A DNA stretch of 21,196 bases from JBCBAP01 sp038532435. Lineage in GTDB: Bacteria > Pseudomonadota > Alphaproteobacteria > Rhodobacterales > Rhodobacteraceae. The notes under the pieces are model-generated. The model worked only from the letters and a program-made list of their open reading frames with translations. It was not told the DNA's origin and did no database searches. Below, piece by piece: positions 1-8,460 of the stretch. The DNA is taken from positions 1 through 21,196 of the forward strand of contig JBCBAP010000060.1 in the NCBI GenBank assembly GCA_038532435.1, read 5' to 3'. The stretch's first letter is position 1; every line of letters starts with the position of its first letter. Position numbers and translations under genes: made by a program.

Positions 1-972
1 GTCGGGGATCTGCCCGTTGAAGCCGTAGGCGTCCGCGATGCCGAGGGCGATGCAGTTCACGTCGATGATCCGCTGGGTGAGCCATTCGTGCAGGCCCACG
101 GCGATGATGTCCTCGACGCTTCGCCCGTGCACCTGATCACCGAGCTGCCTTGCCGCCGCGAGGCACGCCTGCTGCGCCGGGAGGGCGTGGGTCAACCCTT
201 CCAGATTGGTCTCGATCTGCCGCACCGTGTGACAGAGGGAGCGGGGATTGGCCTCGTTGAGCACGAGGAAATGGACCACGCCGTTCGGCGTCACCGTCTC
301 CCGGTATTGCCAGCGGAACGCGCGCAGGGAGTTCGCGGCCCGGAGAAGCTGCACCCATTGCATGTGGTCGAGCCCGCCGCCCACATCCTCGGCGGACGGA
401 AGCAGCACGTGGTACTTCACGTCGAGCAGGCGGGCGGTCGCGTCAAACCGCTCGATATGTTTGCCCAGTTCGATGAAGCCGTATCCCTGATCCCGCAGCA
501 TGGAGGCAGCGGCAGCCCCGCGGATGAGAAAGCCGCGATCCTTCACCCAGTCGAGAAACGGCGCAAATCGCCCGCCGCGGATCGCGCCCGTGTCCATGGC
601 GCGCATCTGGCTCCATGTCAGATTGATTGCGTCCCAGACCTCGGTGGTCACCGCGATCCGCATCGCCCGCGCGTTCTCCCGCGCTGCGTGGAAGGAGCTC
701 GCGATCGAGGAGGGATTTTCCCGGTCGAACACGAGATGGTCGGCCACCGTCTCTGCTGTCGCCTCCTCCAGATCGTGGGGATAGGTGCTCTCACACCCCG
801 AGGCGATCACGATGGAGGCCCACTCACTCGCCCGGTCGTCCGCGGTGGAGGGCAGGGCGTCCATCCGCCGACCGGTGTCGAGCAGGCGCGCGATGTTTTC
901 CGCCCGCTCGATATACCGCGACATCCAGTAGAGGCCCTGCGCGGTGCGGCTGAGCATGTGAAGGCCGTTCAT
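1..972 (-). CDS. alpha-E domain protein (DUF403), partial at its 3' end
   Basis: The reading frame is open from an ATG at 972 to the window edge (324 codons, no stop seen). That is about the usual full length of this family, so little is missing. The N-terminus has the family hallmark: MLSRTAQGLYWMSRYIERAE, followed by ARLLD. The rest is mostly helical with no signal peptide or membrane segment. The family's biochemical activity is not established. It is known mainly from its linkage to circularly permuted ATP-grasp and transglutaminase-like genes, as here. The chosen ATG overlaps the stop of the upstream ATP-grasp gene (ATGA at 969-972), which implies translational coupling. An internal ATG at 957 would begin exactly at MLSRTA and is the alternative start. 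Family assignment is confident; function is unknown. Confidence 0.88.
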   Translation of the reverse strand, partial: MNGLHMLSRTAQGLYWMSRYIERAENIARLLDTGRRMDALPSTADDRASEWASIVIASGCESTYPHDLEEATAETVADHLVFDRENPSSIASSFHAARENARAMRIAVTTEVWDAINLTWSQMRAMDTGAIRGGRFAPFLDWVKDRGFLIRGAAAASMLRDQGYGFIELGKHIERFDATARLLDVKYHVLLPSAEDVGGGLDHMQWVQLLRAANSLRAFRWQYRETVTPNGVVHFLVLNEANPRSLCHTVRQIETNLEGLTHALPAQQACLAAARQLGDQVHGRSVEDIIAVGLHEWLTQRIIDVNCIALGIADAYGFNGQIPD

Positions 973-2372
973 CGGTTCAGCACCCATGTGTCCTTGACCC
1001 CGCCGCCCTGGGATGAGTTGACCACCAGCGACCCCTCCCTCAGGGCCACGCGGGTAAGCCCCCCGGGGATCAGCTTCGTCTCCTTGCCCGAAATGACGAA
1101 GGGGCGCAGGTCCACGTGCCGCGGCGCAAGACCCTCATCCGTGAGGATCGGCGAGGCCGACAGGGAAAGCGTGGGCTGCGCGATGAAGCCTGCCGGGTTG
1201 GCCTTGATCCGCGCCCGATACGCTTCGCATTCCTCCTTCGTTGCCTTCGGACCCACGATCATGCCGTAGCCGCCAGAGCCATGCACCTCCTTGACCACCA
1301 GTTCGTGGATGTTCTCCAGGACGTAAGTGCATTCGTCAGACTTGCCGCACTGATACGTGGGAACGTTGGGCAGGATCGGCTCCTCGCCAAGGTAGAAGCG
1401 GATCATCTCCGGCACGTAGATATAGACGGCCTTGTCGTCCGCGACGCCCGCGCCCGGTGCGTTCACGATGGTCACGCCGCCGTTGCGGTAGGCCTCGAAA
1501 AGCCCGGGCACCCCGAGCATCGAATCCGGGCGGAACGTCTTGGGATCGAGGAAAGCGTCATCGATCCGGCGATAGAGCACGTCGATCCGCGCGGGGCCGG
1601 AGGTCGTGCGCATGTAGAGCCGGTTGTCCTCGACGAACAGATCCTGTCCTTCCACAAGCTCGATGCCCATCAGGTCTGCAAGGAAAGTGTGTTCGTAATA
1701 GGCGGAATTGAAGTGGCCGGGCGTGAGCAGGGCGAGCGTCGGTTCGCCGTCGCAGACCGGCGGGGCGACGGACTGCATCGCATCCGCGAGCATGTCCCCG
1801 TAATGATCCACGGGGCGGACGTAGCCGGAGCGAAACAGCTCCGGGAACATCCGGGACATCACCTCCCTGTTCTCGAGGACGTAGGACACGCCGGAGGGTG
1901 TACGGCAGTTATCCTCGAGGACGTAGAACTCGTCCGCGCCGACCCGGACCAGATCGACACCGCAGATGTGGCTGAAGACGTCCGACGGGGGGCGCATCCC
2001 CACCATGACCTGTTCGAAGGCTTCGTTCTGCTCCACCAGATCCCGGGGGATGATGCCGGCCTTCAGGATCTCCTGTGCGCCGTAGACATCCACGAGGAAC
2101 GCGTTGAGTGCCCGCGCCCGTTGGATCGATCCCCGCTCGATCCGGTCCCATTCGCCCGCGCTGAACACCCGGGGCACCATGTCAAAGGGGATCAGCCGTT
2201 CCGGATCGCCCCCTTCGCCATAGACCGCGAAGGTGATGCCCACTTTTCGAAAGAGCGCCTCGGCCTCCGCGCGCCGTTCATTCAGCGCGTCCGGCCCCGC
2301 CTCCCGTATCCAGTTGTCTATGAGCGTGTATTGGGGGCGAACGTTGGTCCCGTCATACATCTCATTGAACAT
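969..2372 (-). CDS. circularly permuted ATP-grasp protein (DUF404/DUF407 type)
   Basis: This 467-residue protein belongs to the circularly permuted ATP-grasp family, predicted to form amide or peptide bonds at the expense of ATP. Visible family motifs are MFNEMYDG at the N-terminus, LEDNCRTPSGVSYVLENR (about residues 151-168) and a glycine-rich nucleotide-binding loop GSGGYGMIVGP (about 365-375). No signal peptide is present, so it is probably cytoplasmic. I chose the ATG at 2372 because GGGAG lies five bases upstream and the family normally begins at this MFNEM. A GTG at 2405 would add 11 residues and has a weaker AAGG in front, so it is possible. The gene is followed by the alpha-E gene with a 4-base overlap and diverges from the transglutaminase gene. 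Substrate is unknown. Confidence 0.9.
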   Translation of the reverse strand: MFNEMYDGTNVRPQYTLIDNWIREAGPDALNERRAEAEALFRKVGITFAVYGEGGDPERLIPFDMVPRVFSAGEWDRIERGSIQRARALNAFLVDVYGAQEILKAGIIPRDLVEQNEAFEQVMVGMRPPSDVFSHICGVDLVRVGADEFYVLEDNCRTPSGVSYVLENREVMSRMFPELFRSGYVRPVDHYGDMLADAMQSVAPPVCDGEPTLALLTPGHFNSAYYEHTFLADLMGIELVEGQDLFVEDNRLYMRTTSGPARIDVLYRRIDDAFLDPKTFRPDSMLGVPGLFEAYRNGGVTIVNAPGAGVADDKAVYIYVPEMIRFYLGEEPILPNVPTYQCGKSDECTYVLENIHELVVKEVHGSGGYGMIVGPKATKEECEAYRARIKANPAGFIAQPTLSLSASPILTDEGLAPRHVDLRPFVISGKETKLIPGGLTRVALREGSLVVNSSQGGGVKDTWVLNR

Positions 2373-2504
2373 ACCAACTCCCGGCGAGGTCTGGACTGTC
2401 CGCACGCAGCCTTATCTGATAGTCGTGCAGAAAATTGGCCACGCTGCAACCCTGTTGCGCACACCCTCCGTCACTGACCGTTTGTTAGGCAGGTAAATCG
2501 ACAG
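2373..2504. promoter_or_regulatory. divergent intergenic region, ATP-grasp / transglutaminase
   Basis: These 132 bases separate two divergently transcribed members of one functional cluster, so both promoters should lie here. I cannot pick a convincing -35/-10 pair on either strand. The plus-strand gene has only a weak ribosome-binding sequence (AGGCAGG about 11 bases before the ATG). A shared control region is an inference from geometry. Confidence 0.35.
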
Positions 2505-5500
2505 ATGAGTATCAAAGTCGCGCTCACACACCGGACCACCTACGCCTATGATAAGGAGATCACGGTGAACCCGCAGGTCGTGCGGCTGCGTCCCGCACCT
2601 CACGCGCGAACACCGGTGCCGAACTACACGCTCGAGATCACGCCGAAGGACCATTTCATCAACTGGCAGCAGGATGCCTTCGCCAACTGGCAGGCACGGC
2701 TGGTCTTCCCGGAAAAGACGCGGAAGTTCGAGGTCAAGATATCCCTGATCGCGGACATGATCGCGATCAACCCCTTCGATTTCTTCCTCGAGGAGTACGC
2801 GCAGGAAGTCCCCTTCGACTACCCCAGGGCGCTGAAAGAAGAGCTGACACCTTACCTCGGAAAGCCAGAGAAATCAGATCTCTACAAGACGTTCTTGAAA
2901 GGTGCTCCGGTTCAGGAAGGTGACACGAACGACTGGATCGTGGCGCTGAACCAGTATGTGCAGCAGCGGATCGACTATACCGTCCGCATGGAGCCCGGGG
3001 TTCAGACGCCGGATGAGACCATCGACAAGGCGCTCGGGTCCTGTCGGGATTCGGGCTGGCTGCTGGTGAACATGTTGCGCAGCTTCGGCTACGCGGCACG
3101 CTTCGTGTCCGGCTATCTCATCCAGCTCACCGCGGATGAGAAGCCCGTTGGCGATGGTCCCGGGGGGCCCGTTGCGGACTTTACCGATCTGCATGCGTGG
3201 GCGGAGGTTTATCTGCCGGGGGCGGGCTGGGTCGGCCTCGATCCCACCTCCGGCCTTTTCGCGGGCGAGGGGCACATTCCGCTGGCGGCGACCCCTGCGC
3301 CAAGCTCCGCCGCGCCGATCGCTGGCAGTCATGAGCCTGCGGAGGTGGATTTCGACTTCGAGATGTCGGTAGAGCGGATCGCGGAGCCGACCCGCGTCAC
3401 CAAGCCCGTGAGCGATGCGCAGTGGGCCGCGATCAACCGGGCGGGGCGGCTCGTGGATGAAAAGCTCGTCGCGGGCGATGTCCGATTGACGATGGGGGGC
3501 GAGCCCACCTTCATCTCTGCGACCGACCGGGACGGGGACGAGTGGAACACCGGCGCGGTCGGCCCGACAAAGCGGCACTATGGCGACACCCTGATCCGCA
3601 GGTTGCGGGAACGGTTCGCGCCCGGAGGCATGCTCCACTACGGCCAGGGCAAGTGGTACCCGGGCGAACAGCTTCCGCGCTGGGCCTTCGCACTTTACTG
3701 GCGGGGCGACGGGGATCCCGTCTGGCGCAATCCGGAGCTGATTGCCGAGGAAACGACGGGCGGCGCCGACTTTTCGCATGCGACGAGGTTCACGGAGACG
3801 TTGTGCCGGAACCTTGGCCTCGATGACGAGTTTGCGACGGAGCTCTACGAGGATCCCGCGGCCTTCATGTTCCGCGAGCAGAACCTGCCGCCCGGCGTCG
3901 ATCCCGTCGACAACGATCTTGAGGACCCGCAGGAGCGTGCGCGCCTCGCCCGGGTGTTCGAACGCGGGCTGGGCAGTCCCGTTGCCTACGTTCTGCCGAT
4001 CCAGCTTGCCCAGTCACGGGCCGAGGGGCGTCTGTTCCGTTGGCAGTCCGATCATTGGCAGACCCGCAGGGGCAAGGTGTTTCTGATGCCGGGCGATAGC
4101 CCCGCAGGCCTGCGCCTTCCTCTCGGCGCCATCGGCTCCGTCGGGGTGACGCCCCAGTTTCAGCGCGATCCCATGAACCGGACCCGGGGGCTGCCGAGGC
4201 GACAGGGCCGGGGTCACGTGATGAGCGGAGAGGAGGCCGCGTCAGAGGATTGGCTGGAAAGCCACACGACCTTCCTCACCGCAAACGCGGCGGTCCGCAC
4301 GGCGATGACCGTGGAGCCGCGGGACGGGCGGCTTTGCGTGTTCTTGCCGCCGACCGGCTCGGTCGAGGAGTATCTCGATCTCGTATCCGCGGTGGAGGAA
4401 GCGGCGGAGGACACGGCGGTCCCGATCCATGTGGAGGGATATGAGCCGCCGTTCGACCCCCGTCTCAACGTGATCAAGGTCACCCCGGACCCGGGTGTTC
4501 TGGAGATCAACATCCATCCGGCCCGCAGCTGGGACAACCAGGTCGCGATCACCGAAGCGCTCTATGAGGAGGCGCGGCAGGCCGGTCTCGACAGCGTGAC
4601 CTACCTGATCGACGGACGTCAGGTCGGCTCCGGCGGTGGCAATCATATCGTTCTGGGCGGGGAGACCCCGGCGGACAGTCCGTTTCTGCGGCGGCCCGAC
4701 CTGCTCGGGTCGATCATCCGGTACTGGCAGAACCATCCGTCGCTCAGCTACCTCTTCTCCGGCCTTTTTATCGGTCCGACATCGCAGGCGCCTAGGCTCG
4801 ACGAGGCGCGCCACGATGCTCTTTACGAGATGGAGCTCGCCCTGCAGCAACTGCCCGAGAAGGGGGAGCAGGCGCCCCCCTGGCTCGTCGACCGGGTGCT
4901 GCGGCACCTGTTGACGGACCTTGCGGGCAACACGCACCGGGCGGAGATCTGCATCGACAAGCTTTTCTCCCCGGATGGAAGCACCGGGCGCCTCGGCCTC
5001 GTGGAGTTTCGCGGGTTCGAGATGCCGCCCCACGCGCGGATGAGTGTGGCCCAGTCGCTGATCATCCGCGGTTTGATCGCGATGTTCTGGGACAAGCCCT
5101 ATGAGGCGCCGCTGAAGCCCTTCGGCACGACCTTGCACGACCGCTATCTGCTTCCGGAGTTTGCTTGGGCGGACTTCCAGCAGGTCCTTGACGACCTGTC
5201 GAAGGCGCACGGCATCGTCTTCGATCCAAACTGGTTCGAGGCGCAGCGCGACTTCCGTTTCCCGCCGCTCGGCCGGGTGGAGGTCGCGGGGCGCACGATC
5301 TCCCTGCGCGCGGCGATCGAACCCTGGATCGTGCTCGGTGAGGAGGGATCGTCCTCCGGCACTGCGCGCTATGTCGACAGCTCCGTCGAGCGCATTGAGG
5401 TCGCTCTCGATGGCGTGCCCGACCCGCGCTACACGCTCACCTGCAACGGGGTCGCGGTGCCGCTGCAGGCGGTGTCGGCGGACCGACAGGTTGCAGGTGT

Positions 5501-5807
5501 GCGGTTCCGGGCCTGGCAGCCCTGGTCAGCGCTGCACCCGACGATCCCCGCCCACGGTCCGCTCTCCTTCGACCTTTACGACCACAAGGCCGGGCGCTCC
5601 ATCGGCGGCTGCGTCTACCATGTTGTGCACCCCGGCGGGCGGGCCAACGAGACGCGCCCGATCAACGCGCTGGAGGCGGAAGGCCGCCGCCTGGCACGGT
5701 TCGAGGAGAACACGGTCAATCCTTCGACAGAGCCGCCGCAGTATTTCGGGGTTCATCCGGACTTTCCCTGCACGCTCGATCTGCGGCGGGTAACGCTCCG
5801 CCGTTGA
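2505..5807 (+). CDS. transglutaminase-like / DUF2126 fusion protein
   Basis: A 1100-residue multidomain protein. Residues 1 to about 85 match the bacterial transglutaminase N-terminal region (start MSIKVALTHRTTYAYD). Residues about 150-250 are a transglutaminase/protease core with a complete visible triad: Cys180 in SCRDSGW, His230 in DLHAWAEV and Asp246 in LDPTSG. From about 290 to the end is the large DUF2126 region, with segments such as RLTMGGEPTFIS, GGNHIVLGG and LVEFRGFEMPPHARM. The whole length is normal for the family. No signal peptide is seen, so it is probably cytoplasmic. The intact triad suggests a working thiol enzyme acting on a peptide or amide substrate; the true substrate is not known. 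It diverges from the ATP-grasp and alpha-E genes, its usual partners, and ends 12 bases before the convergent puuA-like gene. Confidence 0.92.
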   Translation: MSIKVALTHRTTYAYDKEITVNPQVVRLRPAPHARTPVPNYTLEITPKDHFINWQQDAFANWQARLVFPEKTRKFEVKISLIADMIAINPFDFFLEEYAQEVPFDYPRALKEELTPYLGKPEKSDLYKTFLKGAPVQEGDTNDWIVALNQYVQQRIDYTVRMEPGVQTPDETIDKALGSCRDSGWLLVNMLRSFGYAARFVSGYLIQLTADEKPVGDGPGGPVADFTDLHAWAEVYLPGAGWVGLDPTSGLFAGEGHIPLAATPAPSSAAPIAGSHEPAEVDFDFEMSVERIAEPTRVTKPVSDAQWAAINRAGRLVDEKLVAGDVRLTMGGEPTFISATDRDGDEWNTGAVGPTKRHYGDTLIRRLRERFAPGGMLHYGQGKWYPGEQLPRWAFALYWRGDGDPVWRNPELIAEETTGGADFSHATRFTETLCRNLGLDDEFATELYEDPAAFMFREQNLPPGVDPVDNDLEDPQERARLARVFERGLGSPVAYVLPIQLAQSRAEGRLFRWQSDHWQTRRGKVFLMPGDSPAGLRLPLGAIGSVGVTPQFQRDPMNRTRGLPRRQGRGHVMSGEEAASEDWLESHTTFLTANAAVRTAMTVEPRDGRLCVFLPPTGSVEEYLDLVSAVEEAAEDTAVPIHVEGYEPPFDPRLNVIKVTPDPGVLEINIHPARSWDNQVAITEALYEEARQAGLDSVTYLIDGRQVGSGGGNHIVLGGETPADSPFLRRPDLLGSIIRYWQNHPSLSYLFSGLFIGPTSQAPRLDEARHDALYEMELALQQLPEKGEQAPPWLVDRVLRHLLTDLAGNTHRAEICIDKLFSPDGSTGRLGLVEFRGFEMPPHARMSVAQSLIIRGLIAMFWDKPYEAPLKPFGTTLHDRYLLPEFAWADFQQVLDDLSKAHGIVFDPNWFEAQRDFRFPPLGRVEVAGRTISLRAAIEPWIVLGEEGSSSGTARYVDSSVERIEVALDGVPDPRYTLTCNGVAVPLQAVSADRQVAGVRFRAWQPWSALHPTIPAHGPLSFDLYDHKAGRSIGGCVYHVVHPGGRANETRPINALEAEGRRLARFEENTVNPSTEPPQYFGVHPDFPCTLDLRRVTLRR

Positions 5808-5819
5808 GGAGCGGCCGGG

Positions 5820-7220
5820 TCAGACGTTGAGGAGAAGGTGCTTGCGCTCCCACGGGCTGATCACGCGCATGAACATGTCGTGTTCTGCGCGCTTGACCGC
5901 CACGAAGGTCTCCGTGAACGCGGTTCCCAGCACGTCCCGAAGGTCCTCGTTTTCGGACAGGGACTGGATCGCGTCGAGGAGGGAGGGGGGCAGATCCCGA
6001 TCCCGGTTGTAGGCGATGTCCGCGATCTTCGTCCGGGGCGCGATCTGACGGGCCATGCCGAGATATCCCGCCGCAAGGCACCCAGCGAGTGCCAGGTAAG
6101 GATTCGCATCCGCCCCGGCGACCCGGTTTTCGACACGACGGGCCGCAGGCTCCGCCCGGGGGGACCGCAACCCGGTTGTCCGGTTGTCCTCCCCCCAGTC
6201 GAGGTTGATCGGTGCTGACATGTCCGGCACCAGCCGCCGGTAGCTGTTCACATAGGGGGCGAGCAGCGCGCAGGCGTCCGGGATATAGGTCTGCTGTCCT
6301 CCGACGAACCAGTTGTGCAGATCCGTGGGCGCGCCGTCAGCCGCGGAGAAAACGTTGTTTCCGTCCGCATCCGTCACCGACATGTGGATGTGCATGGCGG
6401 AGCCCGCCTGTTCCGAATGCGGCTTGGCCATGAAGGTGGCGTAAAGCCCGCAGCGCAACGCCGCCTCCCGGATCAGACGCTTGAAGAGGAACACCTGATC
6501 GGCAAGGGCGATGGGATCGCCGTGGATGAGGTTGATCTCCAGCTGTGCCGGACCTGCCTCCTGAATGATCGTGTCGATCTCCATCCCCTGCGCATCGGCG
6601 TAGTCGTAGATCAGCTCGATCACCCGGTCATACTCGTCGACGGCGGACAGGGAGAATGCCTGATTTCCGTGGCTCTGCCGTCCGGACCGACCCACCGGTG
6701 GCTCGAGCGGCAGGTCCGGATCCGTGTTGGGCTGGCAAAGGTAGAACTCAAGCTCCGGTGCGACGACCGGGTACCACCCTTTCGCTGCATAGAGGTCACA
6801 AACCCGGCGCAGCACCTGACGTGGCGCAAGTTCGAAGGGCGTGCCATCCGCATGTTCGATATCGTGCATCACCTGCAGGGAGGCATCGTTGGCCCAGGGC
6901 ACCGCTCGGGCGGTCGACAGGTCCGGCACCATGACGAGGTCCGGATCGGTGTACAGCTCCGGCCCCACATCCTCCGTGTAGTCCCCGTTGATGGTGGTGA
7001 AGAAGGTGGAGGTCGGGATCCGCACCCCGACCTCCTTGAGGAACTTCGCTGCGGGCATGACCTTGCCCCGGGCGATTCCCGCCATGTCCGGCATGACGCA
7101 CTCCACCTCCTCGACCCGGTGCAGCCTCACCCAGTCCCGCAGGGTCGAAAGCGGGTCATCGGGGCTGTCAGAAAGATTCGGAGATTCGGTGAGGCTGAGC
7201 GCGTGCTGGTCTTGGGGCAT
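5820..7220 (-). CDS. puuA: glutamine synthetase family protein, likely gamma-glutamylputrescine synthetase
   Basis: A 466-residue glutamine-synthetase-fold ligase. The metal and substrate residues are visible: PELEFYL (Glu156, Glu158), QEAGPAQLEINL (Glu221, Glu228), HIHMS (His277), NRTTGLRSPRAE (about 346-357) and RRVENRVAGADANPYLALA (about 361-379). PuuA joins L-glutamate to putrescine using ATP, the first step of the gamma-glutamylated putrescine degradation route; the protein is cytosolic. The polyamine assignment rests on resemblance to the PuuA branch rather than GlnA, and on the divergent PotF-type binding protein next door. The ATG at 7220 has AGGTG five bases upstream. It could instead accept another amine, since this subfamily is broad. 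No aminobutyraldehyde dehydrogenase or gamma-glutamyl hydrolase gene of the same pathway is in the window. Confidence 0.85.
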   Translation of the reverse strand: MPQDQHALSLTESPNLSDSPDDPLSTLRDWVRLHRVEEVECVMPDMAGIARGKVMPAAKFLKEVGVRIPTSTFFTTINGDYTEDVGPELYTDPDLVMVPDLSTARAVPWANDASLQVMHDIEHADGTPFELAPRQVLRRVCDLYAAKGWYPVVAPELEFYLCQPNTDPDLPLEPPVGRSGRQSHGNQAFSLSAVDEYDRVIELIYDYADAQGMEIDTIIQEAGPAQLEINLIHGDPIALADQVFLFKRLIREAALRCGLYATFMAKPHSEQAGSAMHIHMSVTDADGNNVFSAADGAPTDLHNWFVGGQQTYIPDACALLAPYVNSYRRLVPDMSAPINLDWGEDNRTTGLRSPRAEPAARRVENRVAGADANPYLALAGCLAAGYLGMARQIAPRTKIADIAYNRDRDLPPSLLDAIQSLSENEDLRDVLGTAFTETFVAVKRAEHDMFMRVISPWERKHLLLNV

Positions 7221-7236
7221 TGAAACACCTGTGGGA

Positions 7237-7250
7237 AACCGGTTCCGGTT
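7237..7250. repeat. short inverted repeat in the puuA/potF divergent region
   Basis: AACCGG, two bases, CCGGTT forms a perfect 6-base inverted repeat. It lies between the two divergent polyamine genes, touches the proposed -35 of potF (TTGACT begins at 7249) and is 17 bases upstream of the puuA start. This position would suit an operator controlling both genes. Six-base GC-rich repeats also arise by chance, so this is only a candidate. Confidence 0.4.
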
Positions 7251-7280
7251 GACTGCCGGTCCCTTTCGTTGCGGTATATA
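7249..7280 (+). promoter_or_regulatory. candidate sigma-70 promoter for potF
   Basis: TTGACT at 7249-7254 is followed after 18 bases by GGTATA (7273-7278), with TATATA at 7275-7280 as an alternative register. The element sits about 40 bases before the potF ATG. The -35 is a good match; the -10 is only fair. Confidence 0.5.
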
Positions 7281-7318
7281 GGTGAACGCTGGACAACGCT
7301 ACCATCGGGAGATTTTGG

Positions 7319-8413
7319 ATGCGGACAACCATGACCGCCGTCGCGGCGGCCCTGCTTGCGGTTTCTGCCGGGCAGACCCTGGCTCAGGACCAGGTGCTCA
7401 ACGTCTATAACTGGTCGGACTACATTGCCGAGGACACCATCGCGAAGTTCGAGGCGGAGACCGGGGTCAAGGTCAACTACGACGTCTACGATTCCAACGA
7501 GGTGCTGGAGGCGCGCCTCTTTGCCGGGAACACGGGCTTTGACATCGTGGTGCCGACCTCCGACTTCCTGCGCCGTCAGATCGAGGCGGGCATCTACATG
7601 CCGCTCGACAAGTCCAAGCTGCCCAACCTTGCCAACATGGACCCGGCGATCATGGCCTCTGCCGCGGCCTATGACGAGGACAACGAACACGCCGTCATCT
7701 ACATGTGGGGCACCACGGGCATCGGCTACAACGTGGAGAAGGTGACGGAGCTTCTTGGCGAGGACGCGCCCACCGACAGCTGGGCGCTGGTCTTCGATCC
7801 CGCAAACGCTGAGAAGCTCGCCTCCTGCGGCCTTTCGATGCTCGACGCGCCGACGGAAATGCTGCCGGCGGCGATGAACTACCTGGGGCTCGACCCCCGC
7901 TCCACCGATCGCGCTGATTTCGAGCAGGCGGCGGAGCTGCTGGCCAGCGTCCGCCCTCACGTGCGCTACTTCCATTCCTCCCAGTACATCAACGACCTCG
8001 CGAACGGCGATGTCTGCGTGTCGATCGGATGGTCCGGCGACGTGTTCCAGGCCATGGCCCGCGCGGAAGAGGCGGAGAACGGGGTCGAGGTCGCCTACGT
8101 CATCCCGAACGAAGGCGCGCTGCAATGGTTCGACATGATGGCGATCCCGGCGGATGCACCGAACCCGGACCTGGCCCATGAGTTCATCAACTTCGTGATG
8201 GACGCCCAGATCACCGCCGACATCACCAACTATGTCTGGTACGCGAACGGCAACGCAGCCTCGATGCCGCTGGTCGATGAGGAGATCAAGTCCGATCCCG
8301 GCATCTTCCCGACCGACGAGGCGAAGGAGGGGCTGTGGGGTGCTGCGGTCTACAACGCGCGGACCGACCGGATCGTCAACCGGCTCTGGACCCAGGTGAA
8401 AACTGGCCAGTAA
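7319..8413 (+). CDS. potF: PotF-like periplasmic polyamine-binding protein
   Basis: A 364-residue extracytoplasmic solute-binding protein. Residues 1 to about 22 form a Sec signal peptide (basic MRTT, Ala-rich core, cut near TLA or LAQ). The mature part closely follows E. coli PotF: VYNWSDYIAEDT (Trp32, Tyr35), DSNEVLEARLFAGNTGFD, YMWGTTGIGYN, FHSSQYINDLANGDVCVSIG and the two cysteines that pair in PotF (SCGLS, DVCVS). It should deliver putrescine or a related polyamine to the ABC permeases encoded from 9133. Two pocket positions differ from my recollection of PotF: Asp82 replaces Ser87 and Trp270 replaces Phe276, so preference may be shifted. GGGAG precedes the ATG by about eight bases. The gene stands alone, ended by a strong hairpin terminator, and diverges from the puuA-like gene. 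Confidence 0.93.
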   Translation: MRTTMTAVAAALLAVSAGQTLAQDQVLNVYNWSDYIAEDTIAKFEAETGVKVNYDVYDSNEVLEARLFAGNTGFDIVVPTSDFLRRQIEAGIYMPLDKSKLPNLANMDPAIMASAAAYDEDNEHAVIYMWGTTGIGYNVEKVTELLGEDAPTDSWALVFDPANAEKLASCGLSMLDAPTEMLPAAMNYLGLDPRSTDRADFEQAAELLASVRPHVRYFHSSQYINDLANGDVCVSIGWSGDVFQAMARAEEAENGVEVAYVIPNEGALQWFDMMAIPADAPNPDLAHEFINFVMDAQITADITNYVWYANGNAASMPLVDEEIKSDPGIFPTDEAKEGLWGAAVYNARTDRIVNRLWTQVKTGQ

Positions 8414-8431
8414 GCCATTAAAATCACGACG

Positions 8432-8460
8432 AAACGCCCGGGTTTTCCCGGGCGTTTTAT
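8432..8460. terminator. intrinsic terminator, bidirectional
   Basis: A perfect 11-base stem (AAACGCCCGGG at 8432-8442, CCCGGGCGTTT at 8447-8457) encloses a TTTT loop. On the plus strand a T-run (8455-8458) follows the stem and would end potF transcription. On the minus strand the complementary stem also ends in TTT and would end the lipoprotein gene, whose stop codon (8457-8459) lies inside the structure. Confidence 0.9.

Noticed and set aside
88..2477. Long plus-strand open frames (88-1269 and 1116-2477) opposite the alpha-E and ATP-grasp genes
   Set aside because: They mirror well-supported genes on the other strand, have Arg/His/Pro-rich compositions and no recognisable motifs; this is usual antisense openness in GC-rich DNA.
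5794..5813. CGCTCC/GGAGCG inverted repeat at the end of the transglutaminase gene as terminator
   Set aside because: Only a six-base stem with an eight-base loop and no T-run on either strand.
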